DNA of 64,000 nucleotides, taken from positions 25,733,319 through 25,797,318 of the forward strand of contig CM064657.1 in NCBI GenBank assembly GCA_032717465.1. The letters run 5' to 3'. The stretch's first letter is position 1. Every line of letters starts with the position of its first letter. The position numbers and the translations under genes were made by a program. The notes beneath the pieces are model-generated. The model ran no database searches. It saw only the letters and a list, made by a program, of their open reading frames with translations, and had not been told where the DNA came from. Shown here piece by piece: positions 46,183 to 55,898 of the stretch. Source of the DNA: Coenobita brevimanus. Taxonomy: Eukaryota > Arthropoda > Malacostraca > Decapoda > Coenobitidae.

Positions 46183-47610
46183 CTATCTATCTATCTATTG
46201 CCAGACGCCTCAATCCCGTTTGGGGTGGCCACAAACAAATCGCCTCCAAGTCGCCCTGTCCCCCGCCATTTCACTGCCCTGCTCCCAACTCACACCCCCC
46301 TCTCTCATATACCTCTCCACCCCATCCCTCCATCTCATCCTCGGCCTCCCCCTCCCTCTTCTCCCCTCCGCCTCACTCACATACACTCTCTTCGTCAGTC
46401 TTTCACCCTCCATCCTCTCCACATGGCCAAACCACCTCAGTGTGTTCCTTATAACGCTTCCTATCACATCCACATCCACACCACAACTCTATTTTTTTTC
46501 CTCATTCATCAGCCTGTCTCTCCATGTGACTCCATAGGCTCCTCTTAAATAACTCATTTCCACGCTTTCACTCTTGACTTGTGTCTTTCCAACAACGTCC
46601 AAGCTTCACTTCCATATGTTAGAGTTGGTATCACAATACTGTCATGTAGTAACTTTTTCACTTCCATGCTCACTTCCCAGTTTCTTATTACTGCTTTCAA
46701 GGAACCAGCAACCTTTCTTCCCTGCTGTACCCTTTCAAGCACTTCACCCTCCAAACCTCCATCCTTACTCATCACACTACCTAAGTACTTAAACGTACAC
46801 ACATTTTCCAATTCCTCACCATCCAACCTCACTGTACATTCACTGACTTCACCTCTCTCAAAGAGCATCACTTTACTCTTCCCGACATTCACCTTTAGAT
46901 TCCATTTCTTACACACACTCCCAAACTCATCCACCAAGCCTTGCAGCTCCCCTTCGTCTTCACTCAACAACACAATATCATCTGCAAACAACAGTACAGG
47001 GAGTTTCAAAACACTATCCTCTCTCACCAGGGCCACTCCAACATCCACTACCCTACCTTTTACCTCTTTTATTACCCCATCCATGTTCAGATTGAACAAC
47101 AATGGAGACATGACACATCCCTGTTTCAACCCAACCTTCAAAGAGAAAAATTCACTTAGTTCACCATCCACACGCACTACAGCCTTAGCACCATCATACG
47201 TACTCTTCACAGCATTCAACAACTTCCCATCTACTCCGTATATTCTTAATACTTTCCACAATCCTTGTCTATCCACCCTGCCATATGCTTTCTCCAAATC
47301 CATGAAAGCTGCATACAACTTCTTTCCCTTCTCTAGAAACTTTACCACTAAAGATCTAAGAATGAATATCTGATCTACACAACCTCATCCCTACCTAAAG
47401 CCTCCCTGTTCTTCTCCAACTAATTTCTCTGTTCTTTCTCTAACTCTGTCAATAAGTATCCTACCATACACTTTTCCCATTATACTAAGAAGACAAATGC
47501 CCTTATGATTACCACACACTTCTTTTTCCCCTTTTCCTTTGTACATGGAAATAATTATACCTGACTTCCAATCCTCCGGGACTCTATCTTCCTCCCAGGT
47601 CAATCTGCAC
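46183..47610 (-). mobile_element. RTE-4: RTE-clade LINE, 5'-truncated
   Basis: Minus strand. (TATC)n tail at 46183-46200. An open frame of 264 codons (46554-47348) covers FMDLEKAYG, GLKQGCVMSPLLF, FADDIVLLSEDEGEL and FKYLGSVM. The C-terminal 89 codons (46210-46479) continue after a frameshift near 46540. An A-to-T change and run of T at 46492 mark another break. Truncated at 47610 in the VPEDWKSG region, directly against I2. Confidence 0.9.
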
Positions 47611-49795
47611 CTTCTCAAAAGGGATAATGTCATCGTTTAACTTTAAGTGTGGGAGAACCTCCTGGCGTAAGCTTCTAGTGAAGCGAACTGCAACAGTCTT
47701 GGAAGGTGAAAAACAGAAACCATTATCATCAGCCCAACGACAAATAGTATATATGGACTTTTGCATGTGATGACTAATTTCGACTGCGTTGTAGCCAGAC
47801 ACACAAACTGCCAAATTATCAGCATACAGGGAGCCCAACACGGGGTGAGAAATCTGATCGAGAACACCATTGATAGCCGCAGCAAAACAGGTGATACTAA
47901 GAATGCTGCCTTGGGGAACACCCTCCTCTTGCCTATAAGGGCTGGATACAACATTTCCAACATGAACCTTAATGTAACGTTCTGACAAGAAGGAGCGGAT
48001 AAAATGAAACATATTTCCCTCTATGCCATATCGAGACAGCTGAAGAAGAATACTAGTGTGCCTGGTTGTGTCATACGCCTTCTCGAGGTAAGAACACCCC
48101 AATAGTCTGACAATGGTTGGCAACGCTTTGCTGGATTTTATTTGAGAGAATCAGGAGGGGGTCTAATGTCAAATGGTTCTTCCAAATCCCAAACTGGTAA
48201 GGAAAAAGCAGCTTTTCTGATTCTAAGTACCACACTAACCTTGCATTAACTAGCTTTTCCATCATCTTACAAACACAGCTGGTCCATGCGATAGGCCTAT
48301 AGGTGGTAGCCAAAAGGGGATTTTTGTTTGGCTTGCTGATGGGAATAATGAGGGAAACCCTCCAACTGGCAGGAAAAATGCCCGTTTCCTAAATTTTTTT
48401 AATGATCTTTAGGAGGAACTTCGTAGCTATAGCAGGCAAATTTGTGAGCACTGAATAGAGGATGTTGTCCTCACCTGGAGATGTAGAGGTAATCGATGAC
48501 AAAACGTCTTCCAGTTCCCGAAGTGTGAACGGAGCATTATAGGCAGCACTGCAAGAAGATGGAGAAGGTAGAGGCATGTCAGGAATACCATTCCCTGATA
48601 TTCGAGAGGACTTGGAGACATCAGCAATATGCCTCCCTAAGGTCTCCACAACCTCAGCAGGATCAGTGAGGAGGTTGCCACTTATTTTCAATGTCGGGTT
48701 GGGAGATGGGATAAATTTGCCTGAAAGCTTTCTAATTTTCCTCCATATAACCCTAGAGGGAGTCTTGGAATTAATGCCGTTAATATAAGATATCCAGGAG
48801 TCCCGCTTGGCCTTTCGAAAGTAGCGACGCTGCATTGCCATAGCACATTGGTAAATTTGGCGCATGGCAGCTGTGCCACTGGTCTTGTAACGCCGATAAC
48901 ATTTCCTCGTAATTTTCCTTAGTATGGCACAGATTTTATTCCACCAGGGGACCGCTGGTCGACGCGGTTTACCTTTCAACATAGGGATGGCCACACGGGC
49001 ATTGCCCATAATCACAGCAACAAAATAATCATAGGCTTCCAAGTGACTAGAGAAGGACTCGAAAAGCCTAGCCAGTATTATACCGTTTTTATAATTCAAC
49101 CAGTCAGCTTCCCGCTCCCTCCACCTAGGAGAGGAATGAGCAGGGGCATTTTTCACAGACATTAAATGGATTGGGTAATGATCGCTTCCATTCAGAAAAA
49201 GATTTACTGACCAATGAAAATCCATAAGGATGGAGGGAGAACACAAGCTCAAGTCAATAGCGGAGGAGGCTCCACTACACACAGTGTGGTAAGTTATCAA
49301 GCCATCATTGTAAAATGAGATATTATATAATTGGAGTATGTCATTTATAATTCTCCCACCAGCATCCAAAATTGTACCACCCCATAGTGGATTATGGGCG
49401 TTAAAGTCCCCAAGAAGGAGAAAGGGGGCAGGAAGCTGACAGATTTAGTCTTCAATGTCATGCTCACTGAAACCACCACCAGGTGGAAGATACAAGGAGC
49501 ATACCGTGAGTGAATATTCCAATACAACTGTAACAGCAACAGCTTGGAGAGTCATCTGCAATTGAACAGAAGAGTGCTGCAAGGACCTATGAACAGTTAT
49601 TGCTGCACCCCCATGTGCCCGATTTCCTGGCGGAGGGGGGGGACCCATGAAAGACATAATTCAGTCCAGGATTGTATACCTCAGAGCCCAACATGGTCTC
49701 CTGGAGACAAACGATACCTGGATCAGAGTCATGCATCAGAACTTTTAGTTGCTCAGACCTAGAGTGAAGACCCTTAAAATTCCATTGCAAGATGT
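47611..49795 (-). pseudogene. I2 ORF2: endonuclease and partial RT
   Basis: Endonuclease starts ILQWNFKGLHSRSEQL at about 49795 with CLQETM, LLLGDFNAHNPLWG (49410) and NGSDHYPIHL (49180). Open 48389-49369 through the linker (PAVPWWNKICAILRK) to the RT fingers. RT: TYRPIAWTSCVCKMMEKL (48300), EGVPQGSIL (47915), and LYADNLAV at about 47805, where YADD has become YADN, so the second Asp is lost. Frameshifts near 49640, 49450, 48380 and 48110. It ends abruptly at 47611. Confidence 0.8.
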
Positions 49796-49978
49796 CAGAA
49801 TGGAAAATTACCTGCTAACGTCAGAAGCCCCAACCTTTCCGTTACGCGGTTAGGAAGATGAAGGCACATGTTTGGTATCAGGGTGCAATGACAGACGACA
49901 GCTCATCAGAGACTTGTCAACATCAGATTTGGTGACTGGAAACTTAGAAGTTTCAGATGAAACAGACACGGGTTTTTG

Positions 49979-51835
49979 TCACCTCGGGAGGGGGCAGACA
50001 GCTATATCAGACGCTACAGGGGGGTCAGAGACAGAAGGTAAAGGAGAGACATCCATCGAACAGTTGTCAGGTGAACAGTCCTTATCAAGATTTGAGAACT
50101 TATTGGATAGTGGAATACCACCAGTATCCATAGGGGAAGAAGAGTTTTGGGATCTCTTAGAACGCAGAGGACAAGTGAAGTCATTGTCAGCCTTTGCATT
50201 CATTGAATGAGAGTGCTCCTTCACAGAGGGAGCAACTGCACTCTGCTTTCTGATTGCCTTTGAAGGACAAGGTGACAACGACATTGCTCTAGAGTGCTTC
50301 CCCACAGAGGGAGCAACCGCACTCCGCTTACTGACGGCCTTTGAATTACGGGGAGACAATGAGATTGCTCGAGAGTAGTCCCGCACAGAGGGAGCAACCG
50401 CACTCTACTTACTGACGGCCTTTGAAGTGCGAGGTAACAATGACTGGGCAGAGGACGACCGAGAAAAGGAGGGGCCCTTACCAGAGACAACACCAGTACC
50501 ACGAAGGGCTTGGGATGAATGCAAATCTGAAGAAGTTGAAAGACCAACAGAAGGCCTGTCGCCAGAAGCTGGAAGAGGCTTAGCGAGTGACTGAGGGACA
50601 TTCTGCTTAGTGCTGCTAATAGTAGTGTGAGAAAGTTGAGAGGACTGTCATCAGAACGATGGGATTGAAACCCTTGGATGATACTTGAAAATTTGGAGCT
50701 AGGGTGTTTGTGGGCCGTCAACAACCGATGCCGAGCACTTCCAAAGCTAATATGCTCATTATCTGTGAGCGCAATGATTTCCTGCTCGAACTGGTACCGC
50801 AGGCACGTTTTTGAATTCGGAGAGTGACCACCACTACAATGCTTGCAGAACTTAGAGTTAGAGCATAATTCAGGGTCGTGACTGGCAGAACAAATGAAGC
50901 ATAATTTCTGACTTTTGCAGGAGTCCTTCACATGACCATATTTGAAACAGTTATAGCACTGTGTTGGCCTACGGCGAAACTTCTTGACATGAAATCTCAG
51001 GTGTCTGATTTTGATGTAGTCTGGCAGATGAGGTGATGAAAATGTCAGACAAATAGCGGAATTTGAGCCCTTCAGCTTCTTTACTTCAATAACATTCGCA
51101 GGACAACAACGCAGTATCTCTTCATCCTTAAAATCACAAACATCACTGCTGTAAATGACTCCTTTAGCAGTGTTGAAGGTCTTATGTGGGGAGACAGACT
51201 GAAGAACTGAGTCAGGAGATGGAGTAAATTTAGACAAAAGGGCAGCCTGTGTCATTCCCCGCTTTGACTGTCAAATTTCTCCCATACCTCTTAAAATTCC
51301 CCTCAGGGATATTCCCTATTTTCCTCTCGAGGCATTCAGATCCTTTGATAAAATTGCTGAGTCCATCCTTATATGTGGCGACATACCAGTATGGCTTAGG
51401 AACGTCCCTAGGAATGTCTGAAATGCCATCGTCATCCTCAAAAGGCTTAGGTATGAAGTCAAAGTCACTGTCAGACAGATTCGCTGCACTGAAAAGTTTA
51501 CCCTTGCATCTAAGTAATGCAATACCTTCATCTAAAGTTCGTAGAGCAGCCAATGCAGAAGCGCTCTCATAAAAGGTAACATAAGCATCAAATGAGGCTC
51601 CATCCTCGCACAAAATAAACTTTAACCTGCTCATGACACCAAAAGGCCTCATGGCAGCATAAAGAGTATCGTATGCGATAGCTTCCTGGATTACAGCACA
51701 AAAAAGTACCCTTAAATGCAGGTTTTCGCTGGCATGGGACTCAAAAGTCTGGCCATCCTCCACATGAGCACCAAATTCGGGGGGAGTGGATTCCACAATA
51801 AAAGAAAAGAAACCTTCATTCCCCCACCCCTCCAC
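49979..51835 (-). pseudogene. I2 ORF1, gag-like zinc-knuckle protein with tandem repeats
   Basis: Starts MEGWGNEGFFSF at 51835 and is open for 201 codons to 51230. After a frameshift it continues (51255-50221) with zinc knuckles CYNCFKYGHVKDSC, CFICSASHDPELC and CKHCSGGHSPNSKTC near 50830-50970. The C-terminal region, in another frame (49979-50386), contains repeats of HSRAMSLSPCPSKAIRK, about 27 residues each, matching three 81-bp tandem repeats at about 50222-50464. An RNA-binding role is known for the family. Confidence 0.8.
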
Positions 51836-52377
51836 CCACCATGGAGCCCAACAAGGGGAGGTCAGATGCCAGGGAAAAGACCACTGGCAACCTCAGAGGT
51901 AGTGGGAGGGTATACGCAGGTAACCACTGGGGGACCCGGACGAGGACGACCCCAGGACGATAGGAGCCACCAGGCCCCCCAGTGCCCACTTGACCCTAGC
52001 CAACGCATGACCAGCCGATTGACCTAGTCGGGCCCAACCAGGCCACCCGTCTAGCCAGAATAAGGGACCAAAGAGGTGTATTGCTAGCTGCAGGGTGCAT
52101 CATGCAGCATCACTCAACCCCCAGGACTCCCGTCTCCCAACATTACGGGACGCCACGCATGGCAAACACGTTGGGAGGCGACTGTCACGCCTTAGATGGC
52201 AAGTGGGCAGGGACTAACATCACCAGCAGGCCTCCTCCACCAGTGATGTGGGGGGTGCTTGGTCCACGAGACCGACAAATGCCGAACCCTACAAAGGTAG
52301 GCATGCATCCAAAGTAGGTGGCACTGCCAGCCACGCTTCAAGCCCCGCCACCATGTCAAGGTGGCCTCCCTCAGCGG

Positions 52378-52736
52378 AGTACAGAGAAAGGCTGGAAAAG
52401 CTTTCTGCCTACCGCTGAAGTGTGGAAGAAAGAGGGGCGACATGATTGCAGTGTTCAGGGCCATGATAGGGGTAGAAATAATTGACACAGAAGATATGTT
52501 TTTATGGGAGGGGAGAGTAACATGAGGACATGGAATGAAACTCAAAAAACCAAGTTGCTTGAAGGATATTAAGAAATATAGTTTTCCATATAGATACACT
52601 GACCTGTGGAACAGCCTGGACAAAGAAATCGTCCAGTCTAAAAACTCATATGAGTTCAAAGCAAAATTTGACTTATTGAGAAACAGAGACAGGACCCCAT
52701 GAGCACAGCTCATTCCCTGTATATCACAACTAGGTA

Positions 52737-52738
<2 letters not shown>
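52378..52738 (+). mobile_element. CR1-b: 3' end of a CR1-like LINE
   Basis: Plus strand C-terminus in shifting frames: YRERLEKL, KKRGDMIAVFRAMIG, then YSFPYRYTDLWNSLDKEI and NSYEFKAKFDLLRNRD, matching CR1-c at 54030-54380. The end is ATCACAACTAGGTAATAC followed by the (AC)n array. The upstream part is replaced by I2. Confidence 0.8.

Positions 52739-52804
<66 letters not shown>
52739..52804. repeat. (AC)n microsatellite, tail of CR1-b
   Basis: Pure AC array of 66 bp continuing the AGGTAATAC end of CR1-b. A similar relation is seen at 54571. Confidence 0.95.
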
Positions 52805-52806
<2 letters not shown>

Positions 52807-54420
52807 CCAGTGACTAGAAATGTTCTGGTGATAAAAGATATAAAAGTGGAGGTACAGGAAGTATACAAATTATTGGAAACCCAAGATGTAAGGAAAGCCC
52901 CAGGACCTGATGGAATTTCTAATTTGGTACTGAAGGAATGCAGAGAACAACTGGCAGATGAAATTCACAGTTTAATCATGTGTTCTCTGGAAGAGGGGAA
53001 AGTGCCAAAAGAATGGAAGAGGGCAAATGTAGTACCAATTTATAAGGGAGGAAACAGGGAAGAACCCCTGAATTAAAGACCAGTGTCTCTAACCAGCATG
53101 GTTGCAAAATTGTGCGAGAGAATCCTGAAAGACAGATGGATAAACTATCTAGAAGAGATGAATATTTTGGCCAAATGTCAGTTTGGATTCAGAAGTGGAA
53201 GGTCATGTGTTTCTAACTTGTTGAGCTTTTACTCAAGAGCGATTGACGTGGTACAGGCGAGAGATGGTTGGGTGGATTGTGTGTACTTAGACTTAGAGAA
53301 GGCCTTTGACAAGGTACCTCATAAGAGACTAATGTGGAAACTAGAATATATAGGAGGACTGAAGGGGAAACTCCTGGAATCAATGAGAGACTTTTTGAGG
53401 GACAGACAAATGAGGACAGTAATAAAGGATAGGATGTCTGGATGGAGGGAAGTAACAAGTGGAGTCCCACAGGGCTCGGTGTTGGCGCCAGTAATGTTCC
53501 TGATTTACGTAAATGATATGGTAGATGGAGTGAACAGTTATGCAAGTCTGTTTGCTGATGATGTAAAGATCTTGAGGAAGGTAGAGGTTGAGGAGGATTG
53601 TAAAATGCTGCAGGAGGATCTGGATAGGATACATGATTGGAGCCGGATGTGGGAAATGAAATTTAATGTAAAGAAATGTAAACTATTGGAAATGGGTAAA
53701 AGTACCAGGAGGCCATCACTGAATTATTTGTTGGGTAATGAATTAATCACTAAAATGAGAGAAGAGAAAGACTTGGGAGTGCTGGTCCAAGATAGTTTGT
53801 CACCTGAAAAGCACATTAGTAAGATAGTTAGAGAGACTTATAAACTCCTGACTAACATAAGAGTAGCATTTCATTATATGGATGAGGAGATGATGAAAAA
53901 ATTGATAGTGGCCATGATCCGCCCCAGGTTAGAATATGCAGCCGTAGTGTGGTCCCCACACAAAAAGAAAGATATAAACAAGATTGAGAGAATACAAAGA
54001 ACAGCAACCAAGATGGTTCCCAGTCTGGCAGATCTGTCATACAGAGAGAGGCTGGAAAAGCTGGATTTGCCTTCCTTAGAGGAAAGGAGAAAGAGGGGAG
54101 ACATGATTGCAGTGTTCAGAACCATGGTGGGAGTAGATAAAATTGACCGAGAAGATCTGTTTTTATGGGATAAGAGAGCAATGGGATAAGAGAGCAACAA
54201 GAGGACACGGAATGAAATTGAAAAAGTCAAGCCGCTTGAAGGATATCAAGAAACATAGCTTTCCTTACAGAAGTATAGATTTATGGAATAGCCTTGACAA
54301 AGAGATCATCCAGTCTAAAAACTTAAATGAGTTTAAAGCTAAATTTGACTTACTAAGAAACAGCGATGGGAACCCACGAGCATAGCATATTTCGTGTGTA
54401 TCTCAATTAGGTATATTGGG
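52805..54420 (+). mobile_element. CR1-c: CR1-like LINE, 5'-truncated, well preserved RT
   Basis: Plus strand. Truncated at the start of the RT and ending after the ORF at CTCAATTAGGTA with a decayed AC-like tail. It follows the (AC)n tail of CR1-b directly, so two 3' parts of one family lie head to tail. Confidence 0.88.
52816..54385 (+). pseudogene. CR1-c reverse transcriptase, two lesions
   Basis: RT blocks: KAPGPDGISNLVLKE (52892), VPKEWKRANVVPIYKGG (53008), RPVSLTSMVAKLCERI (53077), FGFRSGRSC (53180), VYLDLEKAFDKVPH (53283), [13 protein letters not shown] (53462), FADDVKI (53550) and WSRMWEMKFNVKKCKLL (53640). The active site FADD is intact. Lesions: TAA at 53074 in the block that should read NYRPV, and a direct duplication of GGGATAAGAGAGCAAT at about 54167-54198 that shifts the frame just before the C-terminal block (LWNSLDKEI, FKAKFDLLRN). 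The family is CR1/L2-like; exact clade not tested. Confidence 0.88.
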
Positions 54421-54567
54421 TAAATACATAAGTATTTGGAATGACTTAGACGAAAAGGTGGTGCAAGAGAAAAACATTCATGTGTGTAAAAGTAAGCTAG
54501 ATAAATGTGGATATGGAAACAGGACAACACGAGCATCGCTCAATTCCTGTATACTACAAATAGGTAA

Positions 54568-54570
<3 letters not shown>
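54421..54570 (+). mobile_element. CR1-d: very short 3' end of a CR1-like LINE
   Basis: Encodes ISIWNDLDEKVVQEKNIH, then FKSKLDKCGYGN-like residues (VCKSKLDKCGYGN), the C-terminal block of CR1-like elements. The end AAATAGGTAAATACAC runs into (AC)n. Only about 150 bp are present, a strongly 5'-truncated insertion. Confidence 0.75.

Positions 54571-54630
<60 letters not shown>
54571..54630. repeat. (AC)n microsatellite, tail of CR1-d
   Basis: Pure AC array of about 60 bp directly following the CR1-d end TAGGTAAATAC. Confidence 0.95.
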
Positions 54631-54633
<3 letters not shown>

Positions 54634-54824
54634 AACCATTTCTTTTCAACTTTAAAATTGTCTTGATTAATACAGGTACTTTTCATTTGTTGTTGGTGGG
54701 AGTACCAATCATCCACATACTCAATGTAGTGTTGCCTTCAGGTGATTCTACAGTGAGTTACAAGCCAGATCCTTTGACTCAGGAAATCATTTACTATGCT
54801 GGGTGGCAATTAAATATCTAGATG

Positions 54825-55026
54825 AAACCTGGTGGTCTTGTGGTTAAAGGCACTCCAGCTGGATGGAGCCTGTAATGGTTTGTCTGTCAGGTGGTTGAGG
54901 TTTACTGATCGCATAATGCTGCTCAGGGATGAGTGAGGCTGGGCACCTTTACTTTAAATATTAGGAATTATAAGTGCCCTAGCCCAGGGCCCCATGGCCC
55001 CTACACCACTGATGGAGCAAAAAAAG
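54825..55026 (+). mobile_element. SINE-B copy 4, diverged
   Basis: Plus strand. Starts CTGGTGGTCTTGTGGTTAAAG (tRNA-like A box) and contains CAGGGATGAGTGAGGCTG and GCCCTAGCCCAGGGCCCC, the body motifs of SINE-B in forward orientation. The tail is lost or reduced to AAAAAAG. Older than copies 1 and 3. Confidence 0.7.
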
Positions 55027-55250
55027 ATTTAGCTGGGTGGATGGAATATTTTCACGATGATGGACACATTACCTGATTTTGGCTACTGTTAAGTATTTTA
55101 TTCATGAGAGGGCAAACCCTGGCTGGCAGGGGATTAAGATTTTAAGCAGAATGGCTAAGAAAGGATGATGGGGAAAGTTGGTGTACAATAAACATCACAT
55201 CTGATACCTGTTGGCACATATAATACATTATTTTTACTATTCGGTCACAG

Positions 55251-55360
55251 GTCAATGCATCCCCATCCATGACTTCAACTACAGCCAATGACCGCATCAT
55301 GAAGTACAAACTGGTGGATGATATAATCAGCATTGTGCTGCCTCCTGATGGCGTGCCCAA
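55251..55360 (+). CDS. TTLL1: TTLL1 coding exon following the 38.5-kb intron
   Basis: Encodes VNASPSMTSTTANDRIMKYK followed by LVDDIISIVLPPDGVPK, matching the TTLL1 region after the ATP-grasp core. The acceptor is GGTCACAG|GTC and the donor CCCAA|GTAAGT. It joins in frame to the exon ending at 16785, giving IE|VNASPS. The Asn of NASPS is a family metal- and ATP-binding residue. The exon is 110 bp and ends after the second base of a codon (phase 2). The C-terminal exon that normally follows is not recognisable downstream in this window. Confidence 0.93.
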
Positions 55361-55682
55361 GTAAGTTTCATACCTGCTGTCTTCACAGATACAGCTGATG
55401 CTTGCCCTAACTCATAAACTGTGATATTCATCAAGAGCTGTTCTCAGGAAAACTGTGACACACATCTTAGAAGAAGGGCTGAAAACTTACTTTAAAACTG
55501 TTTCTGTACTCATTACAATAGAATTAGAGTGGTTTTAACTGGGAAATTTGTATATCCATGTTTTAGCTTGTCCTTTTTGATCTCATACCCGTAAAGCTGG
55601 TCATTGATTTTCTTTTTTCTAACTGTGAGACATAGCAGTAAAACTACAGCACATGTCAGAAGTTTTTTACTCTCTTTTCTGA
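55361..55682. other. TTLL1 intron start; no other feature seen
   Basis: About 320 bp following the donor GTAAGT. No coding exon or repeat is recognised before RTE-5. Confidence 0.5.
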
Positions 55683-55871
55683 CAAGGGGTAGACCGAGGA
55701 TGAGGTGGAGAGATGGAGTTCAGAGGTATATGAGGGAGGGGGGGGTGAGTTGGGGGGAGGGTAGTCAAATGGTGGGTGACAGAGCGACTTGGAGGCGTTT
55801 TGTCTGCGGCCACCCTTTGCGGGATTAGGGCATTGGCCTATAGATAGATAGATACATACATACATACATAG
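55683..55871 (+). mobile_element. RTE-5: last 50 codons and tail of an RTE-clade LINE
   Basis: Encodes GRPRMRWRDGVQRYMREGG and FVCGHPLRD, then (TAGA)n at 55841-55852 and (TACA)n to 55871. More diverged from RTE-2 than RTE-3 and RTE-4, so from another subfamily or older. Severely 5'-truncated. Confidence 0.85.
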
Positions 55872-55898
55872 TAGTCTAAGAACAAATATTAAATTTAA

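Larger units (their letters stand above)
47611..52377 (-). mobile_element. I2: I-clade LINE, 3' part missing
   Basis: Minus strand from the 5' end CCGCTGAGGGAGG at 52377. 5' UTR at 51836-52377, ORF1, then ORF2 with endonuclease and RT up to the palm-thumb border, where it stops at 47610 against RTE-4. Thumb, RNase H and 3' end are absent. The 5' UTR is shared with I1. It lies between CR1-b on the right and RTE-4 on the left. Confidence 0.85.

Noticed and set aside
49979..50464. The 81-bp repeats as a satellite array
   Set aside because: Only three units, in frame inside I2 ORF1, so treated as a protein repeat.
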